NCBI RefSeq assembly: GCF_012273895.1
Contig: NC_052120.1
Span: 9,731,756-9,795,755, forward strand
From: Zerene cesonia
Lineage: Eukaryota; Arthropoda; Insecta; Lepidoptera; Pieridae
Direction: 5' to 3'
Length of the DNA stretch: 64,000 nt
Position 1 is the first letter of the stretch, and every line of letters begins with the position of its first letter. The translations under genes and the position numbers were made by a program. The notes under the pieces are model-generated. The model saw only the letters and a list, made by a program, of their open reading frames with translations. It did no database searches and was not told where the DNA came from. Positions 38,509 through 48,617 of the stretch are shown here, one piece after another.

Positions 38509-40818
38509 GATCTGACACCCGTTCACGAAGATGGCGAGATCGTTGAAGACAAACTGATAGCTTTACGCGATAATCTTATAGCGCTAGGAAAGAGTGAAGC
38601 TGATATCGCCCCGGCGAAAGCGGAGCTGCCAGATATCGATCGAGATGTTTCCGATGAACATTCTATAGTCAGAATACTCGAGCTATGGCAAGAGATGTTC
38701 AGGGACACCTTCCTGCACTACCACAGACTGTCCACGGCGTTAGTAAGATCTGGAGACGCTGCTACAGCACTCAGGTTGTGGAACGAATACCTACTAGATC
38801 TACAATCATTCCTCTCAAGTTCTGTTCCAGCTGATTATGAAAACTTAACGGAACATCGCAGACTGTGCCGTGTTCACAGGAACTTATTAGCGTCACAAAG
38901 ATCAGTACTGATCAATGAAAATAGAGAAACTAACAACAGGGAGTTGGCTGATAAATTCGACATTCTGACCAATCTTCACAATGAAACGCTCGCGAAAATC
39001 GTAGAAAGACACGATGAAGTAAGCACCAGAATAGCCGCTTGGGATGATTACAGAGAAATATATACGGAACTACTTCGTTGGCTCAAAGAACTCGAAAGAG
39101 AAAAGGAAAAGTTACAACTCAGATACGTTCACATTAAGCGAATAAATAAAACGTTATCGCAGATACAGAATCTCTCGGACAAATTACCCGAAGGACGGAA
39201 ATATACAGAGAAATTATTCGGCAATCTCAAGAAAGTGCTAGTTTTCACCGATGACACGTATGGTGCATCAGTGAGAATGGAATATGCGGGTATTGTGAAA
39301 AGGGTCGATAACTTGCAAGCTAGTCTCGACACGTGGCGCGACTTCCTTACAAGAATACTCGGTCTTATTGGTGAATATGAAACACTAACTGGTGATCTAC
39401 AGAAATTGTATTCAAAAACACAAAATGAAATTATGTCGTATTCGGACGAAGAACGCCTCTCTAGGCCGCAACTTAAGAAGGCGATCGACAAATTCGCAGA
39501 CTTGAGAACTAAGGTTGACAAGACTGAAACACAAATTGAAGCTCTTAGTGTCATCCAAGAACAGCTCAAAGAATGTCTTAGTCCTCAAGACATCAGAATA
39601 GTGAACCAAAAGGTCTGGCAACTGCGACAACAGCGGGCAGACTTGGAACATCAACTGTCTATTATCATTCATAGGTTACAAGAAAGAGTTGAAATCTACA
39701 CCATTTTCGACTCCAGGCTTTCACGGTTCTCAGAGTGGTTAAAATCTATTGAAACAAGATTAGAAAATACGTCTAGCAGTGAAGTAGGCGCCTTAGATCC
39801 GCATGACTTAATACGAAGAATAAATTCTGACATTCAAGCTGAAACCGCCTTAAAAGAACGCGAATTTGAGTGGCTCACAGAAACGGGAGCCACTCTTATC
39901 GATTTGTCCAAAAAAGACGAGAAATCTTACAGTAAAAGTATATCCAAACAACTGAAGGATGTGCAAGAACGCTGGCATACTTTACAAGAATCAAGAAGAT
40001 TAAGGATATCCAAGATCACTGAGCTATTAGAGACGATATCGCAATTAGAAGAGCGATTAACAGAAATAAGAACTAAATTACACACGATTGAATCGAAGTT
40101 AACAACTTCAGTTGTGTTGGAACAATTGACAACTAAAGCCGTCGATTCCAAATTCCAGAGCCGCGACGAAATTCACAAGGATATTGAAAACGAGAGCGAA
40201 GAGGTCGGCAACGCGCTTAACCTTTGCGAACTCGTATTAAACGATCCAGACGTACTCAAAGGCAACTTCGATTTGCGCAACCTGCGCACCGGCGTGGACA
40301 TCGTCGACAAGAAGTGGAAGAACATTTGCGAACTGTCCGAACAGCGCAAGACCGCCTTGAAGGAAATCCGCAAATCGGCCGAGCTCGCGACCTCGCTGCT
40401 GCCGAAAGTCGAAAAGAAGCTGGACGCGATCGAGAAGCGCGTGGAGAAGGTGGAAGCGCGCAAAGAGCGCGGCGAGAGCGAGGACGAGACCGTCTCGCAA
40501 GCGATCGGCCAGGACCTGGACGGGATGGAGGGCGACGTGAAGAGGCTGGAAGACGCGTACGGCAGAGTGGCGGCGGCGCGCGGCGTGGAGCTGCGCGGCG
40601 CCGGCGCGGAGGGCGCGGGGCGGCTGCGCGCGGCCGGCCGGCGCTGGCGGCGCCTGCGCGCGCGCCTGGCGGCCGCGGGCGCCGACGCGCGGCGCCGCTT
40701 CGTGGCGGCGCACGGCGCGGCCGTCGTGGCGCTGGCCGAGGCCGACGTGCGGCTCACGCGCGCGCTGCACCTGCCGCCCGCGCCCGCCGACCGCCCCGCG
40801 CAGCTCGCCGAGCTCGAG
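38509..40818 (+). CDS. Msp300: Msp300 spectrin-rod exon, 770 codons
   Basis: Acceptor ttttccag/GATCTGACACCC, donor CGAG/gtgagg, phase 0 both sides. Roughly seven spectrin repeats' worth of helix, with W/L markers such as RILELWQEMFRD, LRLWNEYLLDLQ, ELLRWLKELEREK, RFSEWLKSIETR and KKWKNICELSEQR. Base use changes sharply inside the exon: up to about 40.2 kb it is AT-leaning; from there, and extremely after 40.43 kb, it is GC-rich with A, R, G and E dominating the protein (for example RLRARLAAAGADARRR). This creates long spurious ORFs in other frames at 40173-41042. Confidence 0.93.
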
Positions 40819-41456
40819 GTGAGGCGCCCATTCACACTTTTTCCATAAGTGTACCAAAGTATATAAGAATTGAGAAAAGATGTTTAAATGCGTTTTATAA
40901 TGCTGTTAATAGTATAGATTTATACCCTTGTCAAACCTTCGAACGCCTACACTACCTTTTTGCACCGTACGAAGTTTCATTAAATGTTTACAGATTGAAA
41001 AACGATCTAAAATACCAAATTTTACAAATTATCCAATTGTAATCATTAAAAGGAAATACGTAGTATTCGTGCCACATACATACCTTTGATAGTAAATGTT
41101 GAAATACTTTATAATAAGTACATGAACAATCTCGATAACCTCTGCTGCCAATGACTGATTATTTCGTTCGTTGCAAATTTCAATCGAGTCCAGAGAATTG
41201 TTCTTTGTTTATATACAATTATAAATTATAAATCTGTGTTTACAATATTGAATGAAATTGGACTTAAGTACGTAAATTCTCTGTTAATTCCTTTAGTAAT
41301 TTTTATAATATTAAAAAACTCTTGTTCCCGTTGCAGATTTGCAAGTATTCTACCACATTTAAGTCATAATCCACCAAACTTACCACGTGTACGCCTATTT
41401 TCTTCCGTACATTAAAATTCTCTTTTGTCATTAATGTGTACTAATAATCATTTCAG
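40819..41456 (+). other. Msp300 intron
   Basis: 638 bp, AT-rich, no feature seen. The abrupt drop in GC at 40820 marks the exon border. Confidence 0.6.
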
Positions 41457-41645
41457 GGAGTCGAACAAGACCTCCGCGAATGCGAAGCCTTAGTGAATGA
41501 CGCTGACAGATTGTCGACGACAGTCCTCAGTATATCCGGCGTCGCCGATATGGTGGCGGAGTATAGGGCGCTGTACTCCGATGTGAGGATGCGACTCGAT
41601 ATTGCCAGGGCGGAGGTCGTTGGTGACGTGGATTCTGCCGTACAG
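41457..41645 (+). CDS. Msp300: Msp300 spectrin-repeat exon, 63 codons
   Basis: Acceptor catttcag/GGAGTCGAACAA, donor ACAG/gtacaa, phase 0 both sides. Encodes GVEQDLRECEALVNDADR... to ...EVVGDVDSAVQ. Confidence 0.9.
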
Positions 41646-41990
41646 GTACAATAAATTATTATTTATCCTTTTTGCCACTATAATGTTACTTGGGAGAACC
41701 CTTAGAGTCCTGAACGCATTGTTTCAGGAACCAGGGGCTTCTCACAAGTGTCCATAATATCATGTATAATTAAAAATATTATAATTCTACAATATAATTT
41801 GAGGAACCAAAGGGTTGCAATAATAATTAGAATTCAAGTGAGACTTAGAAAAATATATACTTTGGTTGATTTTTGTCAAGCTATAAGCAAGTTGCGCCTT
41901 GCCAACTATACCGTTATTTTCCTATTAAAATACTGCTTAGTAAAAAAATTATCTAAGCACATGTTCTAATGAACAAATAACATTATTCAG
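41646..41990 (+). other. Msp300 intron
   Basis: 345 bp, AT-rich, nothing recognised. Confidence 0.6.
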
Positions 41991-42370
41991 GTCGACACAC
42001 TGAAATGGGAAACGGACGCCGCGCTCCAAGTGGACACGCTGACGTCCAAAGAAACCTACCGAGCTGAACTAGCGTCAGCCGTCAAAGAGGCTTCTGAAAG
42101 CCTAGAGGCTCTCAGGACAGCTCTGTCACACGAACTCGGAGAAGGTGCATCCGGCGAACAGTTGGCCACGGCGGCCAAGGAGATAGCTAAAGCCGGCGCC
42201 AAACCTTCGCAAACCCTAGAACTGGCTAAACATCTATCGGAACTGCTCCTAACCGAATGCGACGCGACAGAGGACGAAGCGATGCTCAAGGAGGTCGAGT
42301 CCCTCTCGCTGCGATACGAAGATCTGCTGAACCAAGCCAAGAAGAGGGAACTGCAGATCAACAATTTGAG
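41991..42370 (+). CDS. Msp300: Msp300 spectrin-repeat exon
   Basis: Acceptor cattattcag/GTCGACACAC, donor TTGAG/gtgagt; phase 0 in, phase 2 out. Encodes VDTLKWETDAALQVDTL... to ...KKRELQINNL plus AG of a split codon. It can join either the 39 bp microexon (making R) or directly the 44265 exon (making S), both in frame. Confidence 0.9.
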
Positions 42371-42805
42371 GTGAGTCCGGTGAAAATTATAAAGGATTAT
42401 AAAGTAGCACTAGCACCGGTGGCGGGCTTCCGTGAACCCCTTTGGCACTTTGCAGACTTTCAGCACTTAACCATTAATAACAGTGGAGCTTTTTATCTTT
42501 GGCTTTGATGTGACGATTGCGTTTTTTTTTTTTCAATGTACATATTGTATTGTGGGCGACAGACACCTCCTGAATACAACCAGATGGCCGGATGTGACAA
42601 ACGAAACTATAGAATTATTATGCATATTTATGTCAAAATTTTAAATTGAAAAATTGAATCAATTTTTTTTTTTTTATTTAGTGTAATTTTTTCTACGGTG
42701 ATATTGAATAAAAGTGCTGAATTTTCAATGTTCTAAATGTCAGGGCTAATTTTCGAGTGTTGCCTTTAATAGCATGCGTGAAATAAAGTCGTTTTCTGGT
42801 CCTAG
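42371..42805 (+). other. Msp300 intron
   Basis: 435 bp with two T-runs (about 42523-42533 and 42662-42677). No other feature seen. Confidence 0.5.
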
Positions 42806-42844
42806 GTTGCCACACTCGGCGTCGTATGCGCTCACGTGCGAACA
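42806..42844 (+). CDS. Msp300: Msp300 microexon, 39 bp
   Basis: Acceptor gtcctag/GTTGCCACAC, donor GAACA/gtgagt. Phase 2 in and out; adds 13 residues (R)LPHSASYALTCE(H). Its length is a multiple of three, so it can be skipped without frameshift. Both splice sites are good, and the next exon's CA|C join gives H. Supported only by sites and phase. Confidence 0.65.
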
Positions 42845-44264
42845 GTGAGTACCGCTTTCTAAATTATTAATACACCTTCACACATTGCAACACTGGACTG
42901 CACTGTTTTTATTATCTGTCACTATCTTAACAATTTTTTTTTTTCGATTAACGTAAACTTAATTAAAAATCAGGAAATATTTAAGGATTAATTTTATAGA
43001 TTAATATATATTTAACAAAAATAACATTGACACATAAAAGCCAATTTAAAAAGCAGCTAGCAACATTAAAACACTGGCTAGTATGTGACAGATGGTAAGA
43101 GTTGACTCGTTCAATGCTTTCCAAGTTGTAGCTCGATGCATGTAGTTGTAGTTATTTGATGTAAGTAGTTTAGCACGATTTGTGTTTTTATTATACGCAC
43201 CAATGTTGTATATTTTGTGAATAAAACTCATTTATTGATTATAAATGCTAAATACATTGATGTTATACTTTTGTATTATATATAATATTTGACTGTGCTT
43301 GTATAATTATATCCTTTATTTAGAAATTATTTATATATAGTATATGTAGCAATTGAAACTTTTGTTTTTATGATAATTATATTAAACTGTGTAATAAGAT
43401 AATGTATTTGACTACATGCTTTTATAGAAATTAGTTATATTAATTATATTTTACAATACCAATAACGTATATAGAATATTGTTATATACTCTTCCTTATA
43501 TTACATCTTCGGTCATAAAACAATATGTTATCAATCTTGCTTTGCCATCCATTCATGTATGTTTCATTAAAAAAAACACATTTTGATTTGATTTCTCAAT
43601 TTAGTGTCAGCAGTAGCTTTATATGTTAAAATTGTGATATTATGTTATAATAATAAATGTTGTATATGTTTATTTTTTAATGTAATATCAGTTTATACCA
43701 TCTTCTTAGTCTCGAAGGACCAATCTTTTAAATTGTCCTTCAACTTTTAAGAAAAGTGAAGGGTATATTAATATTAACATGAAAGATAAATTTTCGAATC
43801 AGAATGTTCTGACCTCCAACTTACAGACAGACACTACGGATAATAAAAACGATACATTTTTAAAATTCAGTCCAATGCTTCTTCAGATGACTTGAAAAAA
43901 AAAAAGTGAAAACGTACAAGATGCTATACAACTGCCTGCAACTGTATTTAAAAAAAAAAACACGTCTGCCAAGACGATTCATTAATATCAAATTGTCTGT
44001 AGTCTATAGGAGTACGTTTCTTTCCAAGATTACTGCGTGACAAAAATCATTACTAACTCCATACTTCATCAACTAACATTATACGTTTAGTTGTCTTCAA
44101 GAACTACGTTACAGCAACAAATGTTGTCCAAATGAATCCAATATCGGTTCTATCAAACTGCCCATAATATTATATATATGTATATGTAAATATTTTTGAC
44201 ATCATTACTAACCTCCCACCTAACATTATACGCTCAGTTGCCCACATGTGGTCGTACATTACAG
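42845..44264 (+). other. Msp300 intron
   Basis: 1.4 kb, strongly AT-rich (43180-43700 especially). No repeat family recognised. Confidence 0.5.
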
Positions 44265-44427
44265 CGAGTCCGGTCGCATCACGTGCCCGCTGTGCTCGGA
44301 CCGCAACTGGAAGCAGCTGGATAACGACCTGTGGCGGCTGGAGCAGTGGCTGCAGTTCGCCGAGGCCACCGACGAGGCGCGCACCGACCCGCCCGAGCTG
44401 TACGACGCTCTCGAGGATATCATACAG
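44265..44427 (+). CDS. Msp300: Msp300 exon with CPLC motif and spectrin helix
   Basis: Acceptor tacattacag/CGAGTCCGG, donor ACAG/gtgggc; phase 2 in, phase 0 out. Encodes ESGRITCPLCSDRNWKQLDN then DLWRLEQWLQFAEATDEAR to EDIIQ. The NW.QLDNDLWRLE.WL segment is, from memory, a conserved signature of the membrane-proximal nesprin rod. The CPLC pair immediately before it is notable. Confidence 0.92.
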
Positions 44428-44569
44428 GTGGGCGCTTTGTGCTGCTCGCGATTGTAAGGGTATATTAATTCTGATTGACGTTTTAACGTTGAATTGAAGT
44501 TTTATAATTATCTTTAATATTTTGGATTTGCGTTTTGATAGTATTGAATGGTAGACGTTGTGCTGTGTA

Positions 44570-45569
44570 NNNNNNNNNNNNNNNNNNNNNNNNNNNNNNN
44601 NNNNNNNNNNNNNNNNNNNNNNNNNNNNNNNNNNNNNNNNNNNNNNNNNNNNNNNNNNNNNNNNNNNNNNNNNNNNNNNNNNNNNNNNNNNNNNNNNNNN
44701 NNNNNNNNNNNNNNNNNNNNNNNNNNNNNNNNNNNNNNNNNNNNNNNNNNNNNNNNNNNNNNNNNNNNNNNNNNNNNNNNNNNNNNNNNNNNNNNNNNNN
44801 NNNNNNNNNNNNNNNNNNNNNNNNNNNNNNNNNNNNNNNNNNNNNNNNNNNNNNNNNNNNNNNNNNNNNNNNNNNNNNNNNNNNNNNNNNNNNNNNNNNN
44901 NNNNNNNNNNNNNNNNNNNNNNNNNNNNNNNNNNNNNNNNNNNNNNNNNNNNNNNNNNNNNNNNNNNNNNNNNNNNNNNNNNNNNNNNNNNNNNNNNNNN
45001 NNNNNNNNNNNNNNNNNNNNNNNNNNNNNNNNNNNNNNNNNNNNNNNNNNNNNNNNNNNNNNNNNNNNNNNNNNNNNNNNNNNNNNNNNNNNNNNNNNNN
45101 NNNNNNNNNNNNNNNNNNNNNNNNNNNNNNNNNNNNNNNNNNNNNNNNNNNNNNNNNNNNNNNNNNNNNNNNNNNNNNNNNNNNNNNNNNNNNNNNNNNN
45201 NNNNNNNNNNNNNNNNNNNNNNNNNNNNNNNNNNNNNNNNNNNNNNNNNNNNNNNNNNNNNNNNNNNNNNNNNNNNNNNNNNNNNNNNNNNNNNNNNNNN
45301 NNNNNNNNNNNNNNNNNNNNNNNNNNNNNNNNNNNNNNNNNNNNNNNNNNNNNNNNNNNNNNNNNNNNNNNNNNNNNNNNNNNNNNNNNNNNNNNNNNNN
45401 NNNNNNNNNNNNNNNNNNNNNNNNNNNNNNNNNNNNNNNNNNNNNNNNNNNNNNNNNNNNNNNNNNNNNNNNNNNNNNNNNNNNNNNNNNNNNNNNNNNN
45501 NNNNNNNNNNNNNNNNNNNNNNNNNNNNNNNNNNNNNNNNNNNNNNNNNNNNNNNNNNNNNNNNNNNNN
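44570..45569. other. Assembly gap, 1000 N
   Basis: Exactly 1000 N. It hides the start of the following Msp300 exon and possibly others. Confidence 0.99.
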
Positions 45570-45613
45570 GCGGCGCGCCTGCTCGAGGGCAGCGCGCGCG
45601 ACGTCTGCACCAG
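45570..45613 (+). CDS. Msp300: Msp300 exon, 3' remnant after gap
   Basis: Directly after the gap, AARLLEGSARDVCTR-type coding ends at CACCAG/gtgaac, phase 2 out. The next exon supplies the third base of the arginine codon. GC-rich like its neighbours. Acceptor and most of the exon are missing. Confidence 0.7.
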
Positions 45614-45640
45614 GTGAACATCTATATTGTATTTACAACT

Positions 45641-45805
45641 TGCGGTCCGCCCCGGCTTCGCCCGCAGTATATATATAGCCTATAGCCTTCCTCGAAATAT
45701 GGGAAGTATATTCAGTGTTAGATAATAATAATATAATTATCTAACACTGAAATATTTTTTCTAATCCGACCAGCAGTTCCTGAAATTAGTGCGTTCAAAC
45801 CATTC
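45641..45805. repeat. 'ggtccgccccg' repeat with internal perfect hairpin
   Basis: Contains cggtccgccccggcttcgcc and ccgaccagcagttcctgaaa. A perfect 16 bp inverted repeat, ttcagtgttagataat (45711-45726) and attatctaacactgaa (45736-45751), has a 9 nt loop. It lies between two Msp300 exons 296 bp apart. Confidence 0.7.
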
Positions 45806-45908
45806 AGTTTTATAATATTTATATATATAAATAATCTGGGTGGATTTGCCACACAGCATTTAGCTTGTATCCACAGCCACTTCGGCTCACACAAATGTGT
45901 ATTCCCAG

Positions 45909-46050
45909 GCTGGGCGAGCTGCGCCTGCGCCTGCAGTCGCTGCGCAAGCTGACCGGCGTGTACGCGCTGAAGCTGGGCGCGGCGCTCGCCAGCCGGCCCG
46001 GCGCCGCGCCCGCCGCGCTCGCCGCCGCCGCCGCCACGCTCGCGCCGCAG
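45909..46050 (+). CDS. Msp300: Msp300 GC-rich exon
   Basis: Acceptor attcccag/GCTGGGCGAG, donor GCAG/gtgcgt; phase 2 in, phase 0 out. Encodes (R)LGELRLRLQSLRKLTGVY... to ...ATLAPQ, ending in a run of alanines. Last spectrin-like helix before the acidic linker. A G-run follows the donor. Confidence 0.88.
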
Positions 46051-47266
46051 GTGCGTGCGGGGGGGGGATATACACATAGACAGACATACAGATATATAGA
46101 CAGACACGCTCATGGACAGATACGCGTTAACACAATCACCGTTAGATACATGTACATACATTTCCACAAACACACACACAGATATATAGACACATACATA
46201 GAAAAACAGAAACTTACAAAATGACACACTTACGCAGTAAGACATATATATATTTACGTCCATTCGTACGCACATGCATAAACACACATCTAAAAAAACA
46301 CACTGTCAAGAAGTAATGTACAATTGAAACATAATAAAAAGTTTTTATTTCTAAATCTTTCTAATACACACACACAACTGTGACATTCACATAGTAAAAT
46401 ACAAATACAAACATATATATACATTTCCACGTTCGTACAAACGCATGAAAAAAATACTCGTATACTATTAATTAAATCACTATAAAAGGAAATCCATTGA
46501 TTTAGCAAACATAAAAACATGTTTACATACACAATTGCGCATTTGAAAAGGTTACTGATATTGAATTACACACTTGAAGTTAAAATAATAATAAATACTT
46601 TAGACACTTGAACCAATATTAAATTATTTGTTTTGAGTAGACAAATTGTACAAATATTCATTAATTATGAATTTGATATAAGTACAGTCAGCAAATAACC
46701 TTTTTTTTTCAATTATTTATTATATGATTTAGCTTATAAATTTTAATACATTCTCTTTATACTTTCGTTAAAAAGCTCACACATTTGTCCCTTTACATCA
46801 CACTTACATAATATCTTTCTCCACTTCGATAAAATAATCGATTCAAAACCATAAGAAGTGGATTTTTTTGGTGTCTTGTTTTACTGACCCGCTTTTCACG
46901 CCTACACAGCACAGTTAATTGGCCGTAAAGTGAGCAAGCTTTATACACTAGATTATAAGATGATAATTTGCCAATTTGCACTTCAAATTGTTGAAATTTT
47001 TTTAGATTTTATTCGTAAAATCGAGTTAATTCAAAATTAAATAAACCATGAAATAGACCAAGTAGTATTTAGGTAGGAATAGCATTTAAAATATAGTAGT
47101 CGTTTAGGTGTAATTGAAGTACTATTTAAAAAAAAAAACACATACCTCGTTGTCAAATTAGTTCGTAACTCAACACTAGATGGCGTTGTTTTCAAATAGT
47201 GCTTCAAACAATGATCACAAGTAGAGGCTTGGCACAGTATTTTGACGTATTATTGTAATCCCTTAG
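46051..47266 (+). other. Msp300 intron
   Basis: AT-rich. About 46070-46210 is a degenerate purine/pyrimidine low-complexity stretch of acagacatac/atatagac words. Otherwise nothing recognised. Confidence 0.5.
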
Positions 47267-47322
47267 CTGATGGAGGATGACGAGGAACAGACCTACAGCC
47301 TGCCGCCGCTCAGCGCTGACGA
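47267..47322 (+). CDS. Msp300: Msp300 acidic linker exon, 56 bp
   Basis: Acceptor atcccttag/CTGATGGAGG, donor GACGA/gtgagt; phase 0 in, phase 2 out. Encodes LMEDDEEQTYSLPPLSAD plus GA. In nesprins an acidic LPPL-type linker precedes the KASH domain. Confidence 0.85.
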
Positions 47323-48385
47323 GTGAGTAATGCACCTGAATGTACACCTAACATTATCTATTCGTCCGTTAGATGTAGCACTTGATCTGTGGAAATCCGT
47401 TTAAAAGTCTTTAATTTCTAAATACAAGTATATATTTAACGGACTCACCTCGCAATAGTCTTCACTTTTCACTATTATGCTGTTTTTCCTTATCAAAAAA
47501 TTCCAACTAACTTTACTTCATGTATCATGTCACATTGTCGTATTTTGTTCAACACACATCTATTCTTCGAGTTTGAAAGATGCTATTGAATGTCGATCAT
47601 TATTCAATTATTTTAATTTGATCCTTCTCAATACATTTTTCTATTCTTTTTCTATTATCTCTTCATCAATGTTCTAAGTTAAATCAACCTTTTTATTTGA
47701 TGCTATTTTATCAATGAATGAACGACAGAAAATCTATTCCCTTTATAAGAGAGAAGCAACTGTGATCATAAGTATATTATATAGTAAATATTGCAACATG
47801 ATGTGGCTATATTTGTTGATTTTTTGTTCAGGTAACTTTGTGGGTGCTGCACTTTTTGTACAATATTGACTTCAAATCGTGAATTAAAAGTCTAGCGCAA
47901 AACTCGTCTTGAATATGTTTTATCACTGATCGATCATCTAATATTTCATCTTTTTTATGCAAATAATAAATGAATTAAAAAATAATACTTCAGCTAGACG
48001 TAGAAAATGCGCAACCCATGTGAATGTCTTAAATGCGAAAGCGTGTCTTGAGAGTAAAATAGGCTATTCTAACGCGGTGAATTGTATCAATTCTATGGCA
48101 ATTGGATATAATTCCGTTCCCTTGGGATTTCTGGGATTCTATCTTATGTCGTTTCTCTTGTCTCAAGCTATCATGGTACCAAATTTCACTCACATCGTTT
48201 TGGCATTTAGAACAGACAGACAGACAGACAGACAAGAGTTACTTTCGCAGTGAGGATTTTTCACAGTGACGTGAGCACCCTTCACGCATAGTATTAGTAG
48301 GAATTATTCGCTAAGTGTCGTGTGTATTCTTACGCATTTATAATACTAGTATAGAGTATTCGCTAAATGGCGTGTGCACCGACAG
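47323..48385 (+). other. Msp300 last intron with repeat insertions
   Basis: 47990-48300 is an interspersed repeat (cgcaacccatgtgaatgtct ... agagttactttcgcagtg) with a (gaca) run at 48211-48231. The words attcgctaagtgtcgtgtg (48306) and attcgctaaatggcgtgtg (48358) form a 52 bp tandem duplication directly before the KASH acceptor. Confidence 0.65.
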
Positions 48386-48617
48386 GGCGAGTGAGGCGGT
48401 CGAGGCGGGCGAGGCGGGCGAAGCGGGCGCGGAGTCGCTGTCGCGCGTGCGGCGCGGGCTGCGCTTCGTGTGCCGCGTGGCGCGCGCGTCGCTGCCGTTC
48501 CAGGCGCTGCTGCTGCTGCTGCTCGGCGCCGCCGCGCTCGCGCCCGCGTCCGACTGCCGCCAGCCGCCCTCGCTGCAGCCCGTGCTGCGCTACCCGCACG
48601 GCCCGCCGCCGCTCTAG
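48386..48617 (+). CDS. Msp300: Msp300 last exon: KASH domain and stop
   Basis: Acceptor caccgacag/GGCGAGTGAG, phase 2 in. An EA/GEA-rich linker, then RRGLRFVCRVARASLPFQAL, a hydrophobic segment (ALLLLLLGAAALAP) that anchors in the outer nuclear membrane, and a luminal tail SDCRQPPSLQPVLRYPHGPPPL followed by TAG. The LPFQ.LLLLLLG, P(V/M)LRY and terminal PPPL motifs define the KASH domain that inserts between SUN subunits. The luminal cysteine lies 19 residues before the end instead of 23 as in vertebrate nesprin-1/2, so the tail is four residues shorter. Confidence 0.97.

Noticed and set aside
40173..41042. Long open frames on both strands in the GC-rich end of an Msp300 exon
   Set aside because: Absence of stops follows from extreme GC content. 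Only the + frame continuing the spectrin helices has matching splice phases.
44483..45685. Apparent long ORFs across 44570-45569, and likewise across 23868-24867 and 57321-58320
   Set aside because: They consist of untranslated N and have no sequence support.
47957..48253. 98-codon ORF in the last Msp300 intron
   Set aside because: Lies in an interspersed repeat with a (gaca) microsatellite.
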